Origin: Paraburkholderia susongensis | Lineage (GTDB): Bacteria; Pseudomonadota; Gammaproteobacteria; Burkholderiales; Burkholderiaceae | DNA length: 64,000 bases | Assembly: GCF_900177725.1 (NCBI RefSeq) | Contig: NZ_FXAT01000015.1 | Span: 111,459 to 175,458 of the forward strand | Direction: 5' to 3' | Shown here: in pieces, positions 24,595 to 33,256 of the stretch | Layout: every line of letters begins with the position of its first letter | Numbering within the stretch: position 1 is the first letter of the stretch | Translations under genes and position numbers: made by a program | Notes under the pieces: generated by a model | Told to the model about the DNA's origin: nothing | The model's database searches: none | Seen by the model: only the letters and a program-made list of their open reading frames with translations

Positions 24595-25593
24595 ATGAGC
24601 TTCTACCCGCACCACCGTCCGCGCCGCATGCGCCGTGACGACTTCTCGCGTCGCATGATGCGCGAAAACATCCTCACCACCAACGATCTGATCTACCCCG
24701 TGTTCATCGTCGAAGGCACCGACGTGCGCCAGGCCGTGCCGTCGATGCCGGGTGTCGAGCGCGTGTCGGTCGATCTGCTGATGGGCGTCGCCGAGCAATG
24801 CGTCGAGCTGGGTGTGCCGGTTTTGTCGCTGTTTCCCGCGATCGAGCCTTCGCTGAAAACGCCCGATGGCCGTGAGGCGACCAACCCGGCCGGCCTGATT
24901 CCGCGCGCGGTGCGCGAGCTGAAAAAGCATTTCCCCGATCTCGGCGTGCTCACCGACGTCGCTCTCGATCCGTACACGAGCCACGGCCAGGATGGTGTGC
25001 TCGACGAAGCCGGTTACGTAATCAACGACGAAACCGTCGAGATCCTCGTCGAACAGGCGCGCACGCAAGCCGAGGCCGGTGTCGACATCGTTGCGCCTTC
25101 GGACATGATGGACGGCCGTATCGGCGCGATCCGCGAAATGCTCGAGAGCGAGGATCATATCCACACGCGCATCATGGCTTACGCGGCGAAGTACGCTTCG
25201 GCGTTCTATGGTCCGTTCCGCGACGCTGTCGGTTCCGCCACGAACCTCGGCAAGAGCAACAAGATGACGTACCAGATGGATCCGGCCAACTCGAATGAGG
25301 CGCTGCGGGAAGTGCAGGCGGACATCAACGAAGGCGCGGACATGGTGATGGTCAAGCCAGGCATGCCGTATCTGGACATCGTGCGTCGCGTGAAGGACGA
25401 GTTCCAGTTCCCGACCTACGTGTATCAGGTGAGCGGCGAATACGCGATGCTGAAGGCCGCCGCGCAGAACGGCTGGCTCGATCACGACAAGGCCATGATG
25501 GAATCGCTGCTCGCGTTCAAGCGGGCTGGCGCGGACGGCGTGCTGACGTATTTCGCGTTGGACGCAGCGCGGATCCTTCGTTCGCAGAAGTAA
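24595..25593 (+). CDS. hemB: Delta-aminolevulinic acid dehydratase (porphobilinogen synthase)
   Basis: Condenses two 5-aminolevulinate molecules to porphobilinogen in haem synthesis. The 332-residue protein has the two Schiff-base lysines, Lys199 in AYAAKYASAFYGPFRDA and Lys254 in MVMVKPGMPYLD. In the metal-site segment, ALDPYTSHGQDG, the three cysteines of zinc-type enzymes are replaced by Asp/Ser-type residues, as in the magnesium-dependent Pseudomonas enzyme. The ATG at 24595 matches the family N-terminus but has no good ribosome site. The gene begins about 85 bases downstream of a palindromic -10 region shared with the candidate small RNA. Confidence 0.96.
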   Translation: MSFYPHHRPRRMRRDDFSRRMMRENILTTNDLIYPVFIVEGTDVRQAVPSMPGVERVSVDLLMGVAEQCVELGVPVLSLFPAIEPSLKTPDGREATNPAGLIPRAVRELKKHFPDLGVLTDVALDPYTSHGQDGVLDEAGYVINDETVEILVEQARTQAEAGVDIVAPSDMMDGRIGAIREMLESEDHIHTRIMAYAAKYASAFYGPFRDAVGSATNLGKSNKMTYQMDPANSNEALREVQADINEGADMVMVKPGMPYLDIVRRVKDEFQFPTYVYQVSGEYAMLKAAAQNGWLDHDKAMMESLLAFKRAGADGVLTYFALDAARILRSQK

Positions 25594-25634
25594 GAAGCGG
25601 GTGCGCTGTCTGGCGCACCTGTCGATGTAAAGAG

Positions 25635-25672
25635 AAACGGAGGCGGACCTTGGGTCGCGCCTCCGTTTTTTT
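25635..25672 (+). terminator. Terminator after hemB
   Basis: An 11-base perfect stem (AAACGGAGGCG / CGCCTCCGTTT, 25635-25645 and 25658-25668) with a 12-base loop leads into a seven-T run on the plus strand. It lies between the convergent hemB and dsbD. Confidence 0.88.
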
Positions 25673-25723
25673 ATGCTCGCTTCCGGCAATGCGCTGCCGG
25701 GTGGAGAACCTCAGCGCATTCGG

Positions 25724-27595
25724 CTACACGCCCGGCGGACTCACGCGATCCAGCGTGCGCAGGAATTTATCCGCAGACTCGTAACCGACGACCCGCAACA
25801 CTTCCTTGCCGCCCTGATCGAAGAAAATGATGCCCGGCGGCCCGAACAGGTTGAAGCGCTTGAGCAGCGCCTGATCGTCGGTATTGTTCGCGGTGACGTC
25901 TGCGCGCAGCAGATTCATCTGCTTCAGTTTCGCGTGCACGCGCGGGTCGGTAAAAGTAAATTTCTCCATTTCCTTGCAGCTCACGCACCAGTCTGCGTAA
26001 AAATCGAGCATGGCGGGCTGCGCGGCCGTTTTGACCGCCTGGTCGAGTTGATCCGATGAACGCACCGGCGCGAACGTCAGATCGCTCTGCGGCGCGTTGC
26101 CGGCCGCATTGGAGGCACCGGCGGTCGTCGCCTCGCCGCCGCGCGCCGCCAGGACCGCGAGAGGCCGTAGCGGATCCGACGATCCCGCCGCGAGACCGAC
26201 CAGCAAAGCCGCGGCCCAGACCGCCATCACCACGCCGACCGCCCGGCCGAGCCGGCGCCATACCGAACCACCTGCGATCGGCGCCGAAAAAAGGCCGAGC
26301 GAGACCGCAGCGATCAGCAGCCAGAGCGCGCTCAACAGCATGGTCGCGGCCGCGCCGAGCACCGGCCAGACGATCCATAGCGCGGCGGCAAGCAGCACGA
26401 CTCCGAAGAACGCCTTCACGTTGTCCATCCAGACGCCCGCGCGCGGCAGGAAGGTACCCGCGCCGAGGCCGATGATCAGGAGCGGCACGCCGAGCCCAAT
26501 CCCCATCGAGAACAGCGCCGCGCCGCCAAGCACGGCGTTGCCGGTATGCGCGATGAACGCGAGCACCGCAAAGAGCGGCGCGGTCATGCAGGCCCCGACC
26601 ACCAGCGCGGAAAGCGCGCCCATCACGGCGACTGCGGTCAATTTGCCACCGGAGCGCCCCGCCGAGGCGCGCGACACCCCATCGCGCCAGCGCGCGGGCA
26701 ACTCGATGTCGAAACCCGCGAGCAGCATCAGCGAGAAGATCGTCAGTAGTACGCCGAAGAAGCCGAGGACCCACGGGTTTTGCAGCCATGCGCCAAGACT
26801 TTGCCCGACGAGCGCCGCCGCGACGCCGAGCGCCGTGTACACGAGCGCCATGCCGATCACATACGCGAGCGACAGCGCGAAACCGCGCGCACGCGTCACT
26901 CGCGCCCCCTCGCCGATGATGATTGCCGACAGGATCGGGATCATCGGATACGAACACGGCAGCAGGCTCAGAATCGCACCGGCAACGAAATAAAGTCCGA
27001 CGATTGCGAAGAAGCCGCCGCGCTGCAGCAACGACTGAGCGTAGTCGGCGCTGGTTGCGCGTTCGTACCAGGGCTCGTCGTCCGCTGAGGATTGTTGCGC
27101 GGCCGCGGAAGGCGCCGTGTTGCCGGCCGGCTGCAATGCCGCGCCGCTCACGTGATACACACGCTCCATCGGCGGATAACAAATACCGGCGTCGGCACAG
27201 CCCTGCGACGTTACCGCCAGATCGAATGGACCCGCAGCCTGCTTGACGGGGATGCGGATCGTCAGCTCGTTGCGATACGTTTCGACATTCTTGTTGAACG
27301 TCTGATCGAACTTGACGTGCCCAGCCGGCAATTGCGGTTCGCCGATCGTGGCTGTGCCGTTACGGGTCGCGAACGCGAAGCGCTCGCGATACATGTAGTA
27401 GCCATCCGCGATCTTGTACGTTACCTCGACTTCGCCGGGTTTCTCAGTCGCGCTGAATTTGAACGCGACGGCGGGGTCGAGGAAGTCGTCCGCGGCGCGG
27501 GCAAGCGTGCCGAATTGCGCGAGGATAACGCAACCGAACAGGAAAAATAGGGTACGCAGCACATGGCTCGCGCGCCGGTCGAGACCGTTAAACAT
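25724..27595 (-). CDS. dsbD: Thiol:disulfide interchange protein DsbD
   Basis: Carries electrons from cytoplasmic thioredoxin across the inner membrane to periplasmic DsbC, DsbG and cytochrome c maturation thioredoxins. The 623-residue protein has a signal peptide (to about residue 34) and an alpha domain with the Cys133/Cys139 pair (GCADAGICYPP). An eight-helix core follows, with Cys in LLPCSYPMIPIL and VVGACMTAPLF. The C-terminal thioredoxin domain has Cys537-Val-Ser-Cys540 (YADWCVSCKEME). It overlaps the cutA end by 8 bases, the common cutA-dsbD order. Near resB-ccsB and cytochrome c4 it fits a set for periplasmic redox and haem proteins. Confidence 0.95.
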   Translation of the reverse strand: MFNGLDRRASHVLRTLFFLFGCVILAQFGTLARAADDFLDPAVAFKFSATEKPGEVEVTYKIADGYYMYRERFAFATRNGTATIGEPQLPAGHVKFDQTFNKNVETYRNELTIRIPVKQAAGPFDLAVTSQGCADAGICYPPMERVYHVSGAALQPAGNTAPSAAAQQSSADDEPWYERATSADYAQSLLQRGGFFAIVGLYFVAGAILSLLPCSYPMIPILSAIIIGEGARVTRARGFALSLAYVIGMALVYTALGVAAALVGQSLGAWLQNPWVLGFFGVLLTIFSLMLLAGFDIELPARWRDGVSRASAGRSGGKLTAVAVMGALSALVVGACMTAPLFAVLAFIAHTGNAVLGGAALFSMGIGLGVPLLIIGLGAGTFLPRAGVWMDNVKAFFGVVLLAAALWIVWPVLGAAATMLLSALWLLIAAVSLGLFSAPIAGGSVWRRLGRAVGVVMAVWAAALLVGLAAGSSDPLRPLAVLAARGGEATTAGASNAAGNAPQSDLTFAPVRSSDQLDQAVKTAAQPAMLDFYADWCVSCKEMEKFTFTDPRVHAKLKQMNLLRADVTANNTDDQALLKRFNLFGPPGIIFFDQGGKEVLRVVGYESADKFLRTLDRVSPPGV

Positions 27596-27920
27596 GGAGG
27601 GAACGTTGGGTTTCTGCAGTGATCCACTGGCCGTACGCAGCGGACGCCGTGGCTTGCCAGGAGAGGATTTCCGGCGTGTCGTAGGGATGGTGAGCCTGAA
27701 TGTATTGCTCGAGCTCGAGCGCGCGGACCGTGCTGGTTTTGAACAGTAGCTGGATTTCCTGTGCGGTTTCGACGGCGCCCTGCCAGTGATAGCTCGACTG
27801 CACGCTGCCTAGCTGCGTCACGCAGGCGCATAACCGTGCGGCCAGCGCATTGGCGGCGAGCGTCTGAGCGACGGCCGCATCCGGCACCGTCGTCAGAATC
27901 AAGGTCACATTCACACTCAC
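27588..27920 (-). CDS. cutA: Divalent-cation tolerance protein CutA
   Basis: A small trimeric cytoplasmic protein (110 residues) of the CutA1 family, linked genetically to copper tolerance though its biochemical role is unsettled. Family blocks seen: VTLILTTVPD at the start, LAARLCACVTQLGSVQSSYHWQGAVE, EIQLLFKTS and a HPYDTPEILSW stretch that holds the conserved metal-site region. The start is GTG at 27920 with GGAG six bases upstream (N-terminus MSVNVTLILTTVPDAA). A longer frame to 28112 is not supported. It overlaps dsbD by 8 bases and is probably co-transcribed with it. Confidence 0.93.
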   Translation of the reverse strand: MSVNVTLILTTVPDAAVAQTLAANALAARLCACVTQLGSVQSSYHWQGAVETAQEIQLLFKTSTVRALELEQYIQAHHPYDTPEILSWQATASAAYGQWITAETQRSLHV

Positions 27921-28220
27921 AAAAAGCTCCGGCGACGCACGATTCAGAGCCAATATCGTATCACCTGGCTCTGTCGTTCCGCAGACCGCTACGCAGCACG
28001 CCCGCGGCATTTGGCCGCCGGTGATGCCGGTGCGATGCCACTGATGCGCTGGTCGCCGCATTCGCGACGAGGGTGAGCAGATCATCAACCGGCATGGCGA
28101 TGAAAGTAACATCGCCAGAGCCGGTTTATAACATTTGCACCACCAATAAAAATGCCGTTCAGTTGCTTAACTGAACGGCATTACGGCTATACGCCGGGCC
28201 CTTCCCGAAGCTAAAAAAGC
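27921..28220. other. Intergenic region between rplQ and cutA
   Basis: 300 bases that hold the rplQ terminator at the right and the presumed cutA-dsbD promoter. An imperfect inverted repeat (GAGCCA...TGGCTC, about 27946-27970) lies just upstream of cutA. No small gene was recognised. Confidence 0.5.
28148..28182 (-). terminator. Terminator of the alpha (rpsM-rplQ) operon
   Basis: A perfect 14-base stem (AATGCCGTTCAGTT / AACTGAACGGCATT, 28151-28164 and 28169-28182), loop of four, followed by TTTATT on the minus strand. It lies 39 bases after the rplQ stop codon. Confidence 0.88.
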
Positions 28221-28613
28221 TTACTCAGCTTCTTGCACTTCAACTTCTTCAACTTCCGGGCGGTCGAGCAGTTCAACCAGTGCCATCGGTGCGTTGTCGC
28301 CGACGCGGAAGCCGAACTTCAGGACGCGCAGATAGCCGCCCGGACGGTTTGCGTAGCGCGGGCCAAGCACGTCGAACAGCTTCGTGACCGAGTCACGATC
28401 ACGCAGGCGGTTGAACGCCAGACGACGGTTTGCGAGCGACGGCTTCTTGCCGAGCGTGATCAGCGGCTCGACGACTTTACGGAGTTCCTTCGCCTTCGGC
28501 AGCGTGGTCTTGATGACTTCGTGCTCGATCAGCGAGTTGGACATGTTACGGAGCATTGCCAGACGGTGGCTGCTCGTGCGGTTCAGTTTCCGCAGACCAT
28601 GACGGTGACGCAT
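28221..28613 (-). CDS. rplQ: Ribosomal protein L17
   Basis: A large-subunit protein (130 residues) near the peptide exit tunnel. The start MRHRHGLRKLNRTSSHRLAMLRNM is invariant in the family, as is EVIKTTLPKAKELRKVVEPLITL. The acidic tail (EVEEVEVQEAE) is a common betaproteobacterial extension. It is the last gene of the alpha operon; an internal terminator-like hairpin separates it from rpoA. Confidence 0.98.
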   Translation of the reverse strand: MRHRHGLRKLNRTSSHRLAMLRNMSNSLIEHEVIKTTLPKAKELRKVVEPLITLGKKPSLANRRLAFNRLRDRDSVTKLFDVLGPRYANRPGGYLRVLKFGFRVGDNAPMALVELLDRPEVEEVEVQEAE

Positions 28614-28698
28614 GTTAATTCCTTCAGTTCAAAGTTTTGGTCCAGCTCTTCTATCGCGCTCCCCCTAAAGCAGGGTAGCGAGCGCACGGGCCGGTAGT

Positions 28699-28738
28699 AA
28701 AAAAGACAAGACGCGGATTTTAAAGGAAAATCCGCGTC
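28699..28738 (-). terminator. Terminator-like hairpin between rpoA and rplQ
   Basis: On the minus strand the perfect 12-base stem GACGCGGATTTT/AAAATCCGCGTC (28738-28727 and 28721-28710, loop of five) is followed by TTGTCTTTTTT. It lies inside the operon, so it probably acts as a partial terminator or processing site that lowers rplQ relative to rpoA. Confidence 0.65.
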
Positions 28739-28787
28739 CTTGCCAGTACGCAGTACGACGCCGGATTGCTGCCCCGGACGACTCGAC

Positions 28788-29765
28788 TTACTTGTCCAAG
28801 CCTGCCGGCGGCCAGTTTTCGAGCTTCATGCCGAGCGTCAAACCACGCGACGCCAGAACTTCCTTGATTTCGTTCAACGACTTGCGACCGAGATTCGGCG
28901 TCTTGAGCAGTTCGTTTTCCGTACGCTGGATCAGGTCGCCGATGTAATAGATGTTCTCGGCCTTCAGGCAGTTTGCGGAACGAACCGTCAGTTCGAGATC
29001 GTCGACCGGACGCAGCAGGATCGGATCGATCTGCGGTGCGCGCGACGGTGCTTCTGCCGCTGCTTCCGTACCTTCCAGAGCCGCGAACACCGACAGCTGA
29101 TCGACCAGAATGCGCGCCGATTGACGGATCGCTTCTTCCGGCGAAATCACACCGTTGGTTTCGATGTTCATCACGAGCTTATCGAGGTCGGTACGCTGCT
29201 CGACGCGAGCGCTCTCGACTGCGTAGCTCACGCGGCGAACCGGCGAGAACGACGCGTCCAGCACGATACGGCCGATGATCTTGGCCGAATCCTCGCCATA
29301 ACGACGCACATTGCCCGGCACGTAGCCACGACCCTTTTCGACCTTGATCTGCACGTCGAGCTTGCCGCCCTTCGACAGATGCGCAATCACATGATCAGGG
29401 TTGATGACTTCACAATCGTGTGCGAGTTCGATATCGCCGGCGGTGACCAGGCCTTCGCCGTCCTTGCGCAGCGTAACCGTCACTTCGTCACGGTTATGCA
29501 GCTTGAAAACGACGCCTTTCAGGTTCAACAACAGGTTGACCACATCCTCTTGCACACCGTCGAGCGTCGAATACTCATGCACGACGCCTGCGATCGTCAC
29601 TTCGGTCGGCGCATAGCCCACCATCGACGACAACAGCACGCGCCGAAGCGCGTTACCCAAGGTGTGGCCGTAACCGCGTTCAAACGGTTCCATGACCACT
29701 TTCGCGTGGCTCTCGCCAAGCGATTCAACTGCAATGATCTTGGGCTTCAACAAACTGGTTTGCAT
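28788..29765 (-). CDS. rpoA: RNA polymerase alpha subunit
   Basis: The 325-residue alpha subunit: the N-terminal domain dimerises and nucleates assembly with beta and beta-prime; the C-terminal domain contacts UP elements and activators. Seen: the assembly-domain blocks FERGYGHTLGNALRRVLLSSM and DGVQEDVVNLLLNLK, a flexible linker (about 230-250), and the C-terminal domain DLELTVRSANCLKAENIYYIGDL...LLKTPNLGRKSLNEIKEVL with the DNA-binding helices. It follows rpsD in the alpha operon. Confidence 0.99.
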   Translation of the reverse strand: MQTSLLKPKIIAVESLGESHAKVVMEPFERGYGHTLGNALRRVLLSSMVGYAPTEVTIAGVVHEYSTLDGVQEDVVNLLLNLKGVVFKLHNRDEVTVTLRKDGEGLVTAGDIELAHDCEVINPDHVIAHLSKGGKLDVQIKVEKGRGYVPGNVRRYGEDSAKIIGRIVLDASFSPVRRVSYAVESARVEQRTDLDKLVMNIETNGVISPEEAIRQSARILVDQLSVFAALEGTEAAAEAPSRAPQIDPILLRPVDDLELTVRSANCLKAENIYYIGDLIQRTENELLKTPNLGRKSLNEIKEVLASRGLTLGMKLENWPPAGLDK

Positions 29766-29889
29766 AGGTTTTCCTTTTCAATACCCTCGGCTCGTTACAC
29801 CGATAAGGCTGACCGGTAACAACCTGAAAATAAACAGCCGAGACGCCCCCTTGCGCAATGCAATCGGGGTGCCCCGGCCGTCAATCCGA

Positions 29890-30513
29890 TTACCGCGAAT
29901 ACAATTCGACGATCAGGCTTTCGTTGATATCGCCAGCGATGTCGCTGCGTTCCGGCTTCTGCTTGAAGGTACCTTCGAACTTCTTCGCATCGACGGCGAC
30001 CCAGCTCGGCATGCCGCCTTGCTCGGCGAGCGACAGCGCTTCGACGATGCGCGCCTGCTTGCGCTTCTGTTCGCGCACGGCGACGACGTCGCCAGCCTTC
30101 ACTTGCATCGACGGGATGTTCGTCACGACGCCGTTCACCGTGATCGCCTTGTGGCCCACGAGCTGACGCGCTTCAGCGCGCGTCGAGCCGAAGCCCATGC
30201 GATACACGACGTTGTCCAGACGCGATTCGAGCAGTTGCAGCAGGTTTTCACCCGTGTTGCCCTTCAGGCGGTCTGCTTCAGCGAAGTAGCGACGGAACTG
30301 GCGCTCGAGCACACCATAAATGCGCTTCACTTTTTGCTTTTCGCGCAGCTGCGTGCCATAGTCGGACGTACGTGCGCCCGAGGTGCGGCCGTGCTGGCCG
30401 GGCTTGCTGTCAAGCTTGCACTTGTCAGCGAGCGAACGACGGGCGCTCTTCAGGAAGAGGTCAGTGCCTTCACGGCGGGACAGCTTGGCCTTAGGGCCGA
30501 TATAACGTGCCAC
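29890..30513 (-). CDS. rpsD: Ribosomal protein S4
   Basis: A primary 16S rRNA-binding protein (207 residues) that nucleates the 30S body and, in E. coli, represses the alpha operon translationally. It starts MARYIGPKAKLSRREGTDLFLKS and contains the S4 RNA-binding fold (SRLDNVVYRMGFGSTRAEARQLVGHKAITVNG). The type is the zinc-free form, since the four N-terminal cysteines of zinc-binding S4 are absent. A 146-base gap to rpsK contains a small GCGAGTG/CACTCGC hairpin (30539-30556). Confidence 0.98.
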   Translation of the reverse strand: MARYIGPKAKLSRREGTDLFLKSARRSLADKCKLDSKPGQHGRTSGARTSDYGTQLREKQKVKRIYGVLERQFRRYFAEADRLKGNTGENLLQLLESRLDNVVYRMGFGSTRAEARQLVGHKAITVNGVVTNIPSMQVKAGDVVAVREQKRKQARIVEALSLAEQGGMPSWVAVDAKKFEGTFKQKPERSDIAGDINESLIVELYSR

Positions 30514-30659
30514 GTTAATTCCTTCTGTGATTAATCACGCGAGTGCTTCCACTCGCGCTAGTCCGATCCCTTTGGGTCGAACGGTGGGCTTAGTCAATTC
30601 AATAACGCGCGCAGCCTGCCGCCGCACGAAGCGGCAACAGGCGCTAGCAAATCCGCGTC

Positions 30660-31064
30660 TTAGATACGACGACGCTTCGGCGGACGGCAGCCGTTGTGCG
30701 GGACCGGCGTCACGTCGGAGATCGCGGTGATCTTGATACCAAGACCATGCAGCGCGCGCACCGCCGATTCACGGCCAGGACCGGGGCCCTTGATCCGCAC
30801 TTCGAGGTTCTTTACGCCGTACTCCATCGCCACGCGGCCAGCCGATTCAGCTGCAACCTGGGCTGCAAACGGGGTCGACTTACGCGAACCCTTGAAGCCC
30901 TGACCACCCGACGTTGCCCAAGCAAGTGCATTGCCTTGACGATCGGTGATCGTGATGATGGTGTTGTTGAACGACGCGTGAACGTGAACCACGCCCTCGG
31001 CGACGTTCTTCTTGACCTTCTTGCGAACGCGTTGCGCCGCGGAGTTGTTCGAAGCCTTAGCCAT
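30660..31064 (-). CDS. rpsK: Ribosomal protein S11
   Basis: A platform protein of the 30S subunit (134 residues) that helps shape the E-site and Shine-Dalgarno cleft. Seen: VHVHASFNNTIITITDRQGNALAWATSGGQGFKGSRKSTPFAAQ and the C-terminal DVTPVPHNGCRPPKRRRI, which is nearly invariant. Gene order rpsM-rpsK-rpsD-rpoA-rplQ is the standard alpha operon. Confidence 0.98.
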   Translation of the reverse strand: MAKASNNSAAQRVRKKVKKNVAEGVVHVHASFNNTIITITDRQGNALAWATSGGQGFKGSRKSTPFAAQVAAESAGRVAMEYGVKNLEVRIKGPGPGRESAVRALHGLGIKITAISDVTPVPHNGCRPPKRRRI

Positions 31065-31092
31065 TACGTTTTCCTGTAACTGTCAGTTCCGC

Positions 31093-31458
31093 TTACTTCT
31101 TCAGCGACTGCGCTGCACGACGCGGACCCTTGCGCGTACGGGCATTCGTACGCGTACGCTGGCCGCGCAGGGGCAGACCCTTACGATGCCGCACGCCACG
31201 ATAGCAGCCGAGATCCATCAGGCGCTTGATGTTCATCGTCGTTTCACGACGCAGATCACCTTCGACGATGAACTTGCCGACTTCTTCACGCAGCTTTTCG
31301 AGGTCTGCGTCGGTCAGGTCTTTGACCTTCTTCGAAAATGCCACACCAGCAGCGACGCAAATGTCGCGCGAGCGCGTGCGGCCGATACCGTAAATTGCCG
31401 TCAGGCCGATTTCGGTATGCTGGTGATTCGGGATGTTAACCCCTGCGATACGAGCCAT
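31093..31458 (-). CDS. rpsM: Ribosomal protein S13
   Basis: A 30S head protein (121 residues) that forms intersubunit bridges with 23S rRNA and L5 and touches P-site tRNA through its basic tail. Seen: MARIAGVNIPNHQHTEIGLTAIYGIGRTRS, the helix-two-turns-helix region, GVRHRKGLPLRGQRTRTNARTRKG and the basic end. First gene of the alpha set, 41 bases after rpmJ. Confidence 0.98.
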   Translation of the reverse strand: MARIAGVNIPNHQHTEIGLTAIYGIGRTRSRDICVAAGVAFSKKVKDLTDADLEKLREEVGKFIVEGDLRRETTMNIKRLMDLGCYRGVRHRKGLPLRGQRTRTNARTRKGPRRAAQSLKK

Positions 31459-31499
31459 TGTTTTTCCTCAAACAAAAAGCGCAAGCAAAAGCGCGGCGT

Positions 31500-31616
31500 T
31501 CAGCCTTGACGCTGTTTGTGGCGCGGATCAGAGCTGCAAATCACGCGCACAACGCCTTTGCGCTTGATGATCTTGCAATTGCGGCAAATGCGCTTAACCG
31601 ATGCCATCACTTTCAT
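31500..31616 (-). CDS. rpmJ: Ribosomal protein L36
   Basis: A 38-residue 50S protein, too short for many gene callers. The translation begins [20 protein letters not shown] and ends PRHKQRQG. The zinc ligands are visible as Cys11, Cys14 and Cys27 plus His33, so this is the zinc-binding (C+) form. It lies between infA and rpsM as in other Burkholderiaceae. Confidence 0.96.
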
Positions 31617-31636
31617 GATATTACCCTTTTTTCAAA

Positions 31637-31855
31637 TCACTTCGCCCGGAACACGATCCGCGCACGCGACAGATCGTAAGGCGTCAATTCAACCGTCACC
31701 TTGTCGCCCGGCAGAATTCGGATGTAATGCATCCGCATCTTGCCGGATATGTGTCCCAACACGACATGGCCGTTTTCCAGCTTCACCCTGAAGGTAGCAT
31801 TAGGCAGGTTCTCGATTACTTCACCCTGCATCTGGATAACATCGTCTTTGGCCAT
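31637..31855 (-). CDS. infA: Translation initiation factor IF-1
   Basis: A 72-residue OB-fold protein that occupies the 30S A-site during initiation and works with IF-2 and IF-3. Seen: MAKDDVIQMQGEVIENLPNATFRVKLENGHVVLGHISGKMRMHYIRILPGDKV. The start at 31855 matches the family; an in-frame ATG four codons upstream is less likely. Many Burkholderia carry a second infA elsewhere; this one sits between secY and rpmJ in the ribosomal cluster. Confidence 0.95.
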   Translation of the reverse strand: MAKDDVIQMQGEVIENLPNATFRVKLENGHVVLGHISGKMRMHYIRILPGDKVTVELTPYDLSRARIVFRAK

Positions 31856-31863
31856 AAGTCCTT

Positions 31864-33210
31864 TCAACGCATCGGGACGCCGCCGCCTTTGAAGTTAGCT
31901 TTCTTCAGCAGCGATTCATACTGTTGCGACATAACGTACGACTGCACCTGCGCCATGAAATCCATTGTGACGACGACAATGATCAGCAGCGACGTTCCAC
32001 CAAAATAAAACGGCACGTTCCAGCGCAGCACCAGAAATTCGGGCAGCAGGCAAACGAACACGATGTAGATCGCACCGGCCAGCGTCAGACGCGTGAGGAT
32101 GCGGTCGATATATCGGGCCGTTTGATCGCCCGGACGGATGCCCGGGACGAAAGCGCCACTCTTTTTCAGGTTGTCGGCCGTTTCCCTGCTGTTGAACACC
32201 AGTGCGGTGTAGAAGAAGCAGAAGAAAACGATCGCCAACGCGTACAGCAACACGTACACGGGTTGACCGGGCTTCAGAGCTTCGGCCACGTTGTGCAGCG
32301 TGTCTGCGAACCAGCCGGTACGCGAACCCGAACTGAACCAGTTCAGGATGGTTGCCGGGAAGAGAATGATCGACGATGCGAAGATCGGCGGAATCACGCC
32401 CGACATGTTCAGCTTCAGCGGCAAATGCGAAGACTGGCCGCCGTAAATCTTGTTGCCCACCTGCCGCTTCGCGTAGTTCACCAGAATCTTGCGCTGGCCG
32501 CGTTCGATGAACACCACCAGATACGTCACAGCACCAATCAGCGCGACGACGATAATCGCCGAGATGATGCTCATCGAGCCGGTTCGCACCAGTTCAAAGA
32601 GACCACCGATTGCGTTCGGGAAACCCGCCGCAATACCGCCGAAAATGATGATCGAGATACCGTTGCCAAGCCCGCGCTCCGTGATCTGCTCACCCAGCCA
32701 CATCAGGAACATCGTGCCAGTCACTAGCGTCACGACCGTCGTCAAGCGGAACACCATCCCCGGATCGATCACGAGGCCCGGCTGATTTTCCAGTGCGACA
32801 GCGATACCGAACGCCTGGAACGTCGCCAGCACAACCGTGAAGACCCGCGTGTACTGCGTAATCTTCCGCTGACCTGCCTGCCCTTCCTTTTTCAGCGCTT
32901 CGAGTTGCGGCGAGACAATCGCCAGCAACTGCATGATGATCGACGCCGAAATGTACGGCATGATCCCCAGCGCAAAAATCGTGAACCGCGAAAGTGCGCC
33001 ACCCGAGAACATGTTGAACATGCCAAGGATGCCGCCCGACTGGCTCTGGAACAACTTCGCCAGCTGGTCCGGGTCGATACCCGGCACCGGAATATGCGCG
33101 CCGATACGATAGACGATCAGCGCCAGCAGCAGGAACACTGCCCGCCGACGCAGATCGCCAAACTTCGCCGCGCCGCGACCGGGTTTTGCGAGACTCGGGC
33201 TGTTAGCCAA
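31864..33210 (-). CDS. secY: Protein translocase subunit SecY
   Basis: The central channel of the Sec translocon (448 residues, ten membrane helices). Seen: GDLRRRAVFLLLALIVYRIGAHIPVPGIDP, the plug region after TM1 (GGILGMFNMFSGGALSRFTIFALGIMPYISASIIMQLL), and the cytoplasmic loops FIERGQRKILVNYAKRQVG and FVPGIRPGDQTARYID that bind ribosome or SecA. The start is TTG at 33210, preceded by AGAAGG, giving LANSPSLAKPGRG as in relatives (read as Met). It follows rplO at the end of the spc set. Confidence 0.97.
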   Translation of the reverse strand: MANSPSLAKPGRGAAKFGDLRRRAVFLLLALIVYRIGAHIPVPGIDPDQLAKLFQSQSGGILGMFNMFSGGALSRFTIFALGIMPYISASIIMQLLAIVSPQLEALKKEGQAGQRKITQYTRVFTVVLATFQAFGIAVALENQPGLVIDPGMVFRLTTVVTLVTGTMFLMWLGEQITERGLGNGISIIIFGGIAAGFPNAIGGLFELVRTGSMSIISAIIVVALIGAVTYLVVFIERGQRKILVNYAKRQVGNKIYGGQSSHLPLKLNMSGVIPPIFASSIILFPATILNWFSSGSRTGWFADTLHNVAEALKPGQPVYVLLYALAIVFFCFFYTALVFNSRETADNLKKSGAFVPGIRPGDQTARYIDRILTRLTLAGAIYIVFVCLLPEFLVLRWNVPFYFGGTSLLIIVVVTMDFMAQVQSYVMSQQYESLLKKANFKGGGVPMR

Positions 33211-33256
33211 GTACCTTCTCCGATGCAAATGCTAGTGACGGCAAATAATCTGCACG

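Noticed and set aside
30539..30556. GCGAGTG/CACTCGC hairpin between rpsK and rpsD
   Set aside because: Short, no T-run; too weak to call a terminator or an S4 site.
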